From CAZZBK01 sp964652155 (GTDB taxonomy: Bacteria; Planctomycetota; Planctomycetia; Pirellulales; PNKZ01): 57,358 bases of DNA. The translations under genes were made by a program, and so were the position numbers. Below, in pieces: positions 33,511-42,600 of the stretch. Below the pieces are notes generated by a model. That model was given only the letters and a program-made list of their open reading frames with translations, had not been told where the DNA came from and searched no databases. How positions within the stretch are numbered: the stretch's first letter is position 1; every line of letters begins with the position of its first letter. Location: the NCBI GenBank assembly GCA_964652155.1, contig CAZZBK010000016.1:1-57358 (forward strand), given 5' to 3'.

Positions 33511-36099
33511 ATGATGGGAAATGAAACCGAGAACTCTGCAATCAGGATCGCAGTCCTTCGGACTCTCGCGCTTTCCCTATTCTTAAGTCTTGGGTTGCCA
33601 TGCGTGCGAGGGCACGCCGCGCCTCCGGCAGAAATAACAGCCGCATCCCGAACGGAAGAGTCGGTTGGACATCTCGTGTCCGAGGAATATGGAAAACGAG
33701 CCTGGAAAAGGCTTCCCGATGGAGGGGTAGAGTACAGTTTTTCATTCCGTGTGAAAGGCGAAACGGATTCAGACTCCGTTGTGATGATTTCCTGCAATGG
33801 CGCGCAGCATTTTAAGGTAAGCGTTCCATCTTCGAGCCAAGTTCCAGCCGGCCAAGAGGTTTCCCTGCCGATCAAGGCCACACTCGATCAGCTGACCGCT
33901 GCGGCACTTCCTCCGTTTACCTTGGATAAGTGCAACCTGGTTTTCGATGTTCAAAGCGTTGGGAAGAGGGCGAAACAGCTCAGTTTTCCGGTGAGATTGG
34001 CGACGCCGGCTAATCTTACCCCGCCTGGCAAGGAATATCTCGAAGCGCTCCGCGCACGTGTGGCGAAAGAAGAGCGCGCCAAGAGGCTGGTAACCCGATT
34101 AGCGAAAGAGGTCGATAGCGCACTCGCCGAACTGGGGAGTCCGATCGAACCTCCCACGGAAGGGAACTGGCTCCAAAATGATCGTCACACATGGCACTGG
34201 CCGCAGATTGTGAAGTTGGAAACGGGAGCAGATGGTGCCAAGACCTGCCCGGAATGCGGGAGAGTCTGGACACTTGAGCAGCTCAAGACGAGTGCGCGGT
34301 GCAGAGAGTTTCGCAAGTTATTTGCGGATTTGGGTTTGGTGGCCATGGCCACGGGCAACGAGCGTTATGCACAGTCGGCGCGGGAGATGCTGAAGGGCTT
34401 GGCGCGCGTCTATGGTTCTTGGCCCGTGGGGAAGTATGGCGCCCGTATCGAACTTCAAGTCGGTCCGGAGGCACAGTTTGACGGTGAGGCCCTCGTATGT
34501 ATCCGGCGGTTGCGGACAGCGGGAATGTTGTCCGACGCCGATCTCAAAGAGATTGCCGCGGGTTGGCTTATTCCAAGCGTGGAGATGGTGCTATCTCGAG
34601 GCGCTGGGACGCCGAATCTTGCGATATCCGCAGCATGCTCGGTCGGCATGCTCGGCCTTGTGCTCGACTGGCCTCCGTACGTGGCCGCGTCACTGAGGGA
34701 TGAGAAGCGGGGATACTTCGCGATCACAAAAAAGCGCATTGGCGAAGATGGCGGATGGCAGGAAGGGAGCCTCTCGTATCATATGACGACGGAGCACTTC
34801 ATCATTCCGCTGCCTGCGGAGCTAAAGCTTTATGGGTATGACGTCATGCTGGAGGAGAAGGAATTTGGTGAGCGGTTAAGGAGGTTCTATTGCTTTCCAA
34901 TGCTGGCGATGCGACCCGATGGGAGGCTTCCGGCCATTGCCGATGGAGGTCTGGGCAACCCCAGAATTCCTGACAATGCCATCGCGTATTGGGTGACTCG
35001 CGAACCATGTTTGATTCCATGGTTGAACTTCGATTTAGAATTCCACGTGGACCGTGTGCCTGAGGCTCCGAAATCGGAATTCAAGTCTCACAACTTTCCT
35101 GATTTCGGGATCGCAGTGCTCCATGACGGGGGAGCCCCGGGTCGCGAAAACTGGGCGCTGATCCGGCATGGGAAGCATGAAGACGGCCATGGTCATTACG
35201 ACATGCTCAACGTCGTGTGCTACTCGCACGGCCAGCCTCTACATGACGATGTCGGCTCAAATTATGCAACGCCGTTGCATTGGAGTTGGGGCAGAAACAC
35301 GGTGAGCCATTGCACGCTTGCCGTGGACGAAAAATGTCAGAGAGGAACAACCGGTAATGTGGAGTTTCTTAGTATTCCGGATCACGGTCCACAGGTCATC
35401 GTCGTTTCCGACGACGGAGCTTACGAGGGGGTTCATCTCGAGCGGGCCATCATTTTTGTGAACGGAATCCAGTTGTTCGTGGACCGCGCGGTTTCCGCGG
35501 AGGAGCATGATTTCGATTGGATCTTCACTTGCTATGGGACGGTGGCCGGGACTAGCGACACTTCAAAGAAAATCCCTTCCCTGACAGGTAAGGCGTATTC
35601 TCAGGCAGAAGCGGACAAAAACTCAACGAAGCCCACCGAGCAAGGAGTGGGCTATGATCTTCCACGCAACCTTCAAGAAATGAAGGTTAAAGGAAATTGG
35701 TGGATCGATTGGGAAGGAATAAAGCCGCCTTACGCAAGGACGGATAGCAAGCCGGTGGCGATGCGTTGGCTGGGTTGGAGTTCAAATCCACTTCAAGTGA
35801 TTTGGGGAGATGCGCCCGGGTTGAAGATGGCCCCTGACCTGCAACGATGGGTCAAGGCACGGCAGCGTGGTCGCGAGGCCGTATGGGTTACGGCTCTCGT
35901 GCCGCAGGAACAGCCTGCTTTGCTCGAAACCATGGAGATCGTTCAGCCCGCCGAAGGAAAAGGATTAGGCGTTCAACTCAAGTCTGCTGCTGGGGAGTCT
36001 TGGGTGGCTATCAATTGGGCTCCAGGAAAGCCGCTTAAAGTGGGCCCCGTCGAGACGACGGTAAATGTGGTGGTCCAACCAGTCGCCACAAACAAGTGA
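33511..36099 (+). CDS. Heparinase II/III-family secreted polysaccharide lyase
   Basis: From ATG 33511 (AAGG 10 bp upstream; GTG 33415 and ATG 33475 are alternatives) the protein has 862 residues. It has a signal peptide IRIAVLRTLALSLFLSLGLP, an N-terminal beta region, an alpha-toroid domain (about 170-480) and a C-terminal beta-sandwich. Heparinase II/III marks are seen: GKHEDGHGHYDMLNVVCYSH, DDVGSNYATPLHW and NTVSHCTLAVDEK. The His and Tyr of these motifs form the usual active site that splits uronate-containing polymers by beta-elimination. The substrate is unknown. Codon use is visibly less GC-biased than in yidC or mnmE, and the gene stands in the proposed inserted region after mnmE. Relatives are likely in Verrucomicrobia/Lentisphaerae (inference). 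Confidence 0.83.
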   Translation: MMGNETENSAIRIAVLRTLALSLFLSLGLPCVRGHAAPPAEITAASRTEESVGHLVSEEYGKRAWKRLPDGGVEYSFSFRVKGETDSDSVVMISCNGAQHFKVSVPSSSQVPAGQEVSLPIKATLDQLTAAALPPFTLDKCNLVFDVQSVGKRAKQLSFPVRLATPANLTPPGKEYLEALRARVAKEERAKRLVTRLAKEVDSALAELGSPIEPPTEGNWLQNDRHTWHWPQIVKLETGADGAKTCPECGRVWTLEQLKTSARCREFRKLFADLGLVAMATGNERYAQSAREMLKGLARVYGSWPVGKYGARIELQVGPEAQFDGEALVCIRRLRTAGMLSDADLKEIAAGWLIPSVEMVLSRGAGTPNLAISAACSVGMLGLVLDWPPYVAASLRDEKRGYFAITKKRIGEDGGWQEGSLSYHMTTEHFIIPLPAELKLYGYDVMLEEKEFGERLRRFYCFPMLAMRPDGRLPAIADGGLGNPRIPDNAIAYWVTREPCLIPWLNFDLEFHVDRVPEAPKSEFKSHNFPDFGIAVLHDGGAPGRENWALIRHGKHEDGHGHYDMLNVVCYSHGQPLHDDVGSNYATPLHWSWGRNTVSHCTLAVDEKCQRGTTGNVEFLSIPDHGPQVIVVSDDGAYEGVHLERAIIFVNGIQLFVDRAVSAEEHDFDWIFTCYGTVAGTSDTSKKIPSLTGKAYSQAEADKNSTKPTEQGVGYDLPRNLQEMKVKGNWWIDWEGIKPPYARTDSKPVAMRWLGWSSNPLQVIWGDAPGLKMAPDLQRWVKARQRGREAVWVTALVPQEQPALLETMEIVQPAEGKGLGVQLKSAAGESWVAINWAPGKPLKVGPVETTVNVVVQPVATNK

Positions 36100-36135
36100 T
36101 GACAATTCAACCCCCTCGTAGCCACGAACGGTTCC

Positions 36136-36266
36136 TGCACGGAACGAAGTGCAACGATGGCATAAATGGCACAACGACATCAGAGGTCGTGTGGCACAAA
36201 CGCATGACATGCTCGCCACTTTCGCCAGCTGTGCCGCAGCGGGATCGCTTCTGCATCGGAAAATAG
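36136..36266 (+). repeat. Cassette-boundary element ending in a copy of the mnmE 3' end (C2)
   Basis: 131 bp downstream of the lyase gene. Blocks shared with the element at 39468 are TGCACGGAACG, CGATGGCA, TGGCACA, a long near-identical block from 36203 (CATGACATGCTCGCCACTTT, CGCCA, CTGTGCCGCAGC), and finally CGCTTCTGCATCGGAAAAT (36246-36264). The last part reads R-F-C-I-G-K-stop, as in mnmE. Between the blocks lies a hairpin, ACGAC/GTCGT (about 36171-36187), whose sequence differs in the other copy but whose place is kept. It is interpreted as an attachment site or structured recombination site. Confidence 0.65.
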
Positions 36267-36272
36267 GTTGCG

Positions 36273-36292
36273 CGGTTTCGGGATCGAAACCG
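36273..36292. repeat. Perfect 8-bp hairpin CGGTTTCG/CGAAACCG
   Basis: Loop GGAT. It lies 7 bp after the mnmE-like core of C2. A related inverted repeat (GTTTCGATC/GATCGAAAC) follows the true mnmE end at 33196-33226. No T-run, so a binding site or structured junction is as likely as a terminator. Confidence 0.45.
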
Positions 36293-36329
36293 ATTCTCGA
36301 ACGAGTTCCAGGGAAATTTGCATACCGAC

Positions 36330-36360
36330 TTGACAATCTGGAACCCTAAACCTGTACAAA
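36330..36360 (+). promoter_or_regulatory. Candidate sigma70-type promoter for the LRR kinase gene
   Basis: TTGACA (36330-36335) and TACAAA (36355-36360) with a 19-bp spacer lie in the 499-bp gap 36100-36598. The -35 is perfect, the spacer is long and the -10 weak. The rest of the gap holds C2, the hairpin at 36273 and AT-rich DNA without an ORF I can support. Confidence 0.25.
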
Positions 36361-36598
36361 ACCTCATTTCGAGCCTGGGCAAATTGTAGCGTCCAACCCA
36401 ACGAACCATTCCTGGCACGGTGTATGGTTTTCGTGTGAGGGTGGTAAATTTCAACGGAGTCCCGTGTCGACCGGATCGGTTTAAGCTTCCGCTGTCACCA
36501 TCTAGAACGGTGTGACCAAGCCTAAGCCGAGTGATAAAATCACCTCTGCTGATGGGGTGAGGGTGTTAATGGGATGAACCAGCTCTGCCGAGGTCGTG

Positions 36599-39427
36599 AT
36601 GATTCCGTTTGACTGCTCGCATTGCGGGATGAAGTTTCAGGTGAAAGACGAGTTTGCGGGCCGCGCAGGCAAATGCCCGACCTGCCAAGCGCCGCTCGTC
36701 GTTCCACCGCCGACGAAACCGGTCTCTGCACCGATTGGCCAGATCAGCGGTACGCCGAGCAGTCTGCATCAGGCGGGGCTCGACGTCAGCGTCACGCTCG
36801 CTTCTACCGGTGACAGCTTGAGCGACGGCGAGCGTTCGGCCGTCGCTGACTTGTTGGCGGGCCGAGCGCGAACGGGAAGCCGGTACGTGATCGAGAAGGA
36901 GATCGCCCGCGGCGGCATGGGGGCGGTGGTCCGCGCCGTCGACTGCGATATTCGCCGCGTCGTGGCCGTGAAGTTCATGCTCACCGACGGCGACGCCAAT
37001 CAAAAAGCCCGCTTCGTCGAAGAGGCACAGATCACCGGACAGTTGGAACATCCCAACATCGTGCCGATCCACGAACTCGGGGTCGATGCCGAGCGACGGC
37101 TGTTCTTCGCCATGAAGATGGTCAACGGGCGCAGCCTCGCACAGGTGTTGGATGAACTCCGCAAGCATGCTGCGGCGGCCGAACAAAAATGGTCGCTCAA
37201 TCGCCTGCTGACGATCCTGACCAATGTTTGCTACGCGCTAGCCTATGCGCACTCGCGAGGCGTGATTCACCGTGACCTGAAGCCTGCCAACATCATGCTC
37301 GGCGACTTCGGCGAGACGTACGTCATGGACTGGGGCTTGGCGAAAGTCGTCGGCCACAAGGAGCCGGTCGTCCCCGAAGTGTCCGCTGCGCCGTCGACTT
37401 CCGAATTCACCGTGCAGACGAAGCGTGGGCCGAGCGCCTCGACGATCGGCAAGCACGCGCCGCCAAGCGATTCGTCCGGCTCCAATTCTCCGAAAGTCAG
37501 CACGAGCCGCGAACTGGAGGGGGAACTGACACAGGACGGTGCGGTGCTGGGAACGCCGTCGTACATGGCTCCCGAACAGGCCCGCGGCGAAGTGGCGTCG
37601 CTCGATAACCGCAGCGATATCTATTCGCTGGGCGCGATCCTGTACGAAATGCTGACGCTGCAATCGCCGGTCGAAAAAGAGGGGGGCGCGATAGCCCTTT
37701 TGATGCGCGTCGCCGAAGGCAAGATCGTTCCTCCCGAGCAACGCGCGCCGGACCGGGCGAAAGCGGGCAAAATTCCCAAGGAACTCGCCGCCATCGCCAT
37801 GAAGGCATTGGCCCTGAAGCCGCAGAACCGCTATCAGTCGGTCGAAGGATTGCGCCGCGACGTCGAACGTTTTCAAGAAGGACGCAGCGTCAGCGCGAAA
37901 CGTGATACGCCGTGGGAAAGCGCCGTCAAGTTTGTCAAGCGAAACAAGGCGTTCAGTGCCGCCACCAGCGTCGGCCTCGTCACGCTGACGACGGTCCTGG
38001 CCGTCGCCTTCAACGTGAACTACGCCGCACGCCTTCGGGCCGAAGAGGCGCTCGTCTTGGCAAATCGAAACTACAACGCTTACCAAAGCGAACAGCAGGC
38101 CAAGAACGACGCGATTCGCAACTCGATCCCCGGCACGATGCGCGCGGCGCGGCAATTGGCCAACGATGGAGCCGTCGACGACGCGCTCAAGCAGATCGCG
38201 CTGGTGCGTAGCTACGTGCCGGATAGCGCGGACGCGCAGCTCTTGCTCGGACAGATACTCAGCGCCCAGCGTAACTGGCCCGCGGCTCGTCAGGAATTGG
38301 CTCTCTACTTGCGGCAACGCCCCGAGGATCGCGACGCACAGGCCCTCTATCGCTTTGTGGCCAAAGGCAAGACGGATGATCTAGTCTCGCTCTATGCAGC
38401 CGCCGAAGTGCTACAACGGCAGAAATTATTTCACCTCACACCTCTGCTGCTGCAAGACGCAGCCAAACTGCTCGAAGCCCGCAAGCCGTTGGCGACCCTT
38501 TACGACAAACATACCCGGGCGACGTTTGAAGGTCGCGGGGTCGAACTCGACCGCAATGGCGAGCTGCGTCTCATGCTGACCGGCATGAAACTAACCAACG
38601 CGAACGGTTTGAAGGGAATGCAGTTGAATTGGTTGAGTCTCAACAGTTGCACGCAACTCGCGGACATCGATGGCTTGCGCGGCATGCCGCTCACGCAGCT
38701 CGACTTGTCCCTTTGCCTCTCCCTCACCAGCCTCGATCCGCTACGGGGAATGCCGTTGCATACACTCAAATTTTCCGGCAGCCCGAAGATCGATGATCTC
38801 GAACCGCTGCGCGAGATGCCCTTGGAATCCCTTTATTTCCGAAACACCGCGGTACACGACCTGGGGCCGCTGGCCGGAATGCCGTTGCGGGTCTTGGACG
38901 CCAGTGGTTGCCCCATTGCAGATTTAAGCCCCCTGCGGGGAATGGCCTTGGAAAAACTTTCGCTTGCCAGCCCGTCGATCGTCGACCTGGAGCCGCTGCG
39001 GGGCATGCCCTGCCGCGAGCTGCATTTGGCGTGTGAGAATCTGGTTTCGTTCGAGCCGTTGCGGGGCATGCCTTGTGCCCGTTTCAGCCTGTATGCCTGC
39101 GGTAACGTCGAGAGTCTCGAGCCGCTGCGCGGCATGCCGTGCGTCTATATGGACCTCTACCGCTCGGGCAAGATCAAAAGCCTGGAACCGCTCCGAGGCA
39201 TGCCGCTGGAGTGGCTCAGCCTCGATGGTTGCGGGGCGACCGACCTGACACCGCTGGCTGACCTGCCGCTGGTCGACCTGAGGGTCAATGTCGCTAGGAT
39301 TGAACGCGGGATGGAAGTCGTTCGCAACATCAAGACACTGAAGCGCATCAACCTTATCCCCGGCGGCATCGTTTCACCGGCCGAGTTCTGGAAACGCTAC
39401 GACGCCGGCGAGTTCAAGAAGAAGTGA
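36599..39427 (+). CDS. Membrane Ser/Thr protein kinase with N-terminal zinc ribbon, TPR-like stalk and C-terminal leucine-rich repeats
   Basis: 942 residues from ATG 36599 (GAGGT upstream). An N-terminal four-Cys ribbon (CSHCGMKF...CPTCQAP) is followed by a kinase domain (about 95-440) with VAVKFML, HRDLKPANIMLGDFGETYVM, DWG for DFG (a common planctomycete variant that keeps the Asp), and GTPSYMAPEQARGEVASLDN. One membrane helix (about 463-483) places the rest outside. The outer part holds a TPR-like region and about eleven LRR-like units of roughly 23 residues, built on PLRGMPL. All catalytic residues are present, unlike in the kinase at 9519. It lies between elements C2 and C3. Substrate and signal are unknown. 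Confidence 0.92.
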   Translation: MIPFDCSHCGMKFQVKDEFAGRAGKCPTCQAPLVVPPPTKPVSAPIGQISGTPSSLHQAGLDVSVTLASTGDSLSDGERSAVADLLAGRARTGSRYVIEKEIARGGMGAVVRAVDCDIRRVVAVKFMLTDGDANQKARFVEEAQITGQLEHPNIVPIHELGVDAERRLFFAMKMVNGRSLAQVLDELRKHAAAAEQKWSLNRLLTILTNVCYALAYAHSRGVIHRDLKPANIMLGDFGETYVMDWGLAKVVGHKEPVVPEVSAAPSTSEFTVQTKRGPSASTIGKHAPPSDSSGSNSPKVSTSRELEGELTQDGAVLGTPSYMAPEQARGEVASLDNRSDIYSLGAILYEMLTLQSPVEKEGGAIALLMRVAEGKIVPPEQRAPDRAKAGKIPKELAAIAMKALALKPQNRYQSVEGLRRDVERFQEGRSVSAKRDTPWESAVKFVKRNKAFSAATSVGLVTLTTVLAVAFNVNYAARLRAEEALVLANRNYNAYQSEQQAKNDAIRNSIPGTMRAARQLANDGAVDDALKQIALVRSYVPDSADAQLLLGQILSAQRNWPAARQELALYLRQRPEDRDAQALYRFVAKGKTDDLVSLYAAAEVLQRQKLFHLTPLLLQDAAKLLEARKPLATLYDKHTRATFEGRGVELDRNGELRLMLTGMKLTNANGLKGMQLNWLSLNSCTQLADIDGLRGMPLTQLDLSLCLSLTSLDPLRGMPLHTLKFSGSPKIDDLEPLREMPLESLYFRNTAVHDLGPLAGMPLRVLDASGCPIADLSPLRGMALEKLSLASPSIVDLEPLRGMPCRELHLACENLVSFEPLRGMPCARFSLYACGNVESLEPLRGMPCVYMDLYRSGKIKSLEPLRGMPLEWLSLDGCGATDLTPLADLPLVDLRVNVARIERGMEVVRNIKTLKRINLIPGGIVSPAEFWKRYDAGEFKKK
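38590..39270. repeat. Leucine-rich repeat coding array (about 11 units)
   Basis: Units of about 66-69 bp, each coding a P-L-R-G-M-P-L-like heptad followed by L-x-L. The DNA of CCGCTGCGGGGCATGCC is conserved among several units while the rest varies. This indicates recombination or selection on the heptad. Confidence 0.8.
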
Positions 39428-39467
39428 TCGAGCGGCACTCGCTTTCCTGAATGACACGCACGATTAC

Positions 39468-39605
39468 TGCACGGAACGGCGTTCAGCGATGGCACCATTG
39501 GCACAAACGACGCAGGAGTATTCGGTGCGTCCGGCTGCAAACACATGACATGCTCGCCACTTTCGCCATCTGTGCCGCAGCAAGACCGCTTCTGCATCGG
39601 AAAAT
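39468..39605 (+). repeat. Cassette-boundary element ending in a copy of the mnmE 3' end (C3)
   Basis: 138 bp downstream of the kinase gene, with the same block order as C2. The middle hairpin is here GACGCA/TGCGTC (about 39509-39531), so the stem is kept with other bases. The near-identical block begins at 39544 and the mnmE-like core is CGCTTCTGCATCGGAAAAT (39587-39605). Here the core is followed by TG and not AG, so the frame has no stop. The remaining gap to 39674 shows nothing further. Confidence 0.65.
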
Positions 39606-39673
39606 TGCTGATTTGAGTCGACGGAAACGCTACGATTTCCATTCACGTCATCGATGTCCAGGCCATTTTCTTG

Positions 39674-42600
39674 ATGAACCACATGCCAACCATTCCTCCA
39701 CGCACTGTCATTTTGCTCACGGCCTTTCTCATGCTGTCAGCCGTGTCGATGCGCATGACATGTGCTGCGGACACTGCAGCGCCCGGCACGAATTCAATGG
39801 GAACACACGTCCTCTCGTTGAATGAAGCCGATACGGCCGAGGCAGAGTTTCGTGTGGGAGCGTCGGGGAAGATCGCAGTGCTGTTCATGTTCGCCGATGG
39901 CAAGACTCAGACACTGCTCGGGTCGGTTAAGGCTGATGCCTTGAAGCGCACGGTGGAGAAGGACGGCATCAAGACGCCCGAGATGGTACCGATGGCGGAC
40001 GGATGGATCGAGTTCACGGGAGCGGGCTTGCGGTTTCAATATCACAGCCGCCCGTATCTCAAACGTTATACGGAGGCTCAGCAGGCGGATCTGGCGAAGG
40101 CCTGGGAGATGCTGCCCGCCGCGTCGCAGTGCTGGGTGCCGCTGGAGCTACGTGCGGATGCTGCGGGAGCCGCGTTATGGATGAATGGGCGGTTCTGCGG
40201 TCGAGTGTCGAGTGAGAGCCGGCTCAGCGCGGTAAGTTTCAAACTGGAGGCTGATGGCGCGGTACGCAACGAACGGATGTTCACGCGCGCGGACTCGGGC
40301 ATGTTCCTGCCGCTGGATGTGCGGCGCATTGCGCGACCTGGCGTCATGAAGGGTGCCCGCGTGTCACTGAAAAGTGGCGCGCAGCAAGTCAATAAAGTGC
40401 CGATGGTGGTGGCGGACGGCGCGGGCCATGCAGATGTCGGCATGGCCAAGGAAATGCAGGGATCTCGAGGGCTTGAGGAAAATGAGAACACCTCGCGCAC
40501 GTCGCTCGACGGAATGCCGGAGTCGCTGCACTTCTCGGTGCCGCAGGCGTTTTATCAGCGGGCCTGGGTGCTGTGCGCCGTGGATCCGGATGTCAAAAAA
40601 GATCCCGTGCTCACCACGCGGCTCACGCGCTTCGGCATCTGGGGCCGTGGTGGCGCGATGGCGGACACGACCCTTACGCTCCCACGCGATAAAAAACCCG
40701 GCGATAACATCCAACAAGTGGGCAGCGTGGAATACACCGCCGAGCAGAGGCAGATCAAAATTCCGCTCTATCTTGTGCGGGTTGATTTGAAGACGGGCGA
40801 TATCTTGGACATCCTCGCTGACCAGGAAGACCCTTATGCTCCGATGAAAATTGGGCCGTACCTCGACTTCGAGTTTCTCGGCAAGTGTGGCGGACTTGAA
40901 GTGCAAAACGATCAACGGCGCAAACCCGTGCCGACCTCGACCAGCGCCGTGCATATCTTCGGTGTTACTCTAGAAAAAGCTCCTGTTGATTTGCGGCTCA
41001 GACCATCACAGCCAGGCAACATCTTCCATCATGATGAGACGCCGGAGACGACCTTTGCCATTCGCGCGAATGTGGCGGGAAGCTACGAATTGCGCTGGGA
41101 GATTACGGATGTCGGCGGCCAAGTGCTGGTGTCGCATGCAAAGCCGGTCGAGCTTCCGTCCGTGGGCAGTGAGGCGGACGTGAACTTACCGCTCTCCATG
41201 CCAGACGCCGGCTGGTATGGATTGCGAGTGACCCTCGCCGAGGCCGGGGGACAATCACTGCTGAAGCATGAGGCGGCATTTGCGCTGCTCGGCAAGGACA
41301 CACGCACCGCTGGCTATGAATCGCCCTTCGGCACATGGTGGTTCAGCGGCGCCCACTACACGACACAAGATCCGGCCGTTGCCGGGCCGATGCTTTTCAA
41401 GGCAGGTTTTCGTCGCACGACGATGAGCTGGACCAAGGCCAGCGAACAGGATCTTGCCCCCTGGAAGCTCTCGCTCAATCAGATTCAATGGCCTTTCCGT
41501 CTTGCGGATCTCAAGAACTGGCCCGCAGCGGAGGCTCGTGCTGAGCTGGTCATTCGCGAGAAGTTGAAGCGATTCCCTCACTGTCAATACATTGATCTGT
41601 TTCATGAGAGCTACGACCCTCGCGTGTATCCTCCGGAGATCTATGGGGAGACGTATGTGGCTCAGGATGCCGCGCTCGCCACGCGTGAAGCGGAACTGTT
41701 CGAACTGGGAGTGAAGGCAGCTAAATTCATTCGAGCCAAGTTCCCTCAACTCAAGATCATCGCGGGAAACAGCGGTGGTTCATCCGGCATGATCGCCGTG
41801 ATGCTGCGGCGTGGCTTTCCGCGTGAGCTTATCGATTATCTCGGCAGTGAGGTGACAGGCCAGACCTTCGCGCCGGAAAAACTCGTGCCACACTCCACGG
41901 CGGGTATCTGGCTGATGGGTGAGACCGCGCGGAAGTTCAGTTACGACATCCCGTTGGCCGGCTGCTTCGAGTTTACCAGCCGCGCCGAGCGTGACCTCGG
42001 GGCGCAGCGCCATGCTGAGTGGTATGCACACGATATGCTGATGGGGCTCGCCTACCGTTTTCCGACCATCTCACCCGCCGGGCTCGAAGATGTCGGCAAC
42101 TGTTATTACGACAAACTCTGGGGAGCATCGGGGCTGTGCCAACGTCGACCCCTGCATTATCCGAAGCCCGCTTATGTCGCGCTCGCCACGCTCACGAAAG
42201 TGCTCGATAGCGTGCGGCTCGTTCGACAAATGCCCTCCGGCTCAGCGAGTGTGCACGCCCTGGAGTTCGAACGCGGCAACGAACGCGTCTACGCGCTATG
42301 GACACCGCGCGGGGAGTGTGAGCTGGAATTCGAGTTCCTCACCGATACCGCTGTAATACAGGTCGAAATGTACGGACGTCAGCGCTCTCTGAAATCTAAT
42401 GGCAAGCGGTTCACCATCACTGCCGCAAGTGCCGTGAACTACATCATCAGTCCGATCCCCGCGACAAAAATCACCGCGGGCAAGCGGGCCTTTCCCAACC
42501 ATCAACCGTCCGCTCTGACGCACGTCATCAGCCGCATGGATGACCTGACCCAATGGCAACTCGCCCCTACTGAGCAAGCGATCTCAACTCCGCTGCGGCG

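Noticed and set aside
36107..36454. Minus-strand frames over C2 and C3 with similar peptides
   Set aside because: The similar text follows from the repeated DNA read backwards. No ribosome-binding site, and C2 and C3 frames differ around the hairpin.
36136..39605. Standard integron attC sites
   Set aside because: Core boxes RYYYAAC and GTTRRRY were not found at the element ends. The mnmE-derived core points to another recombination system.
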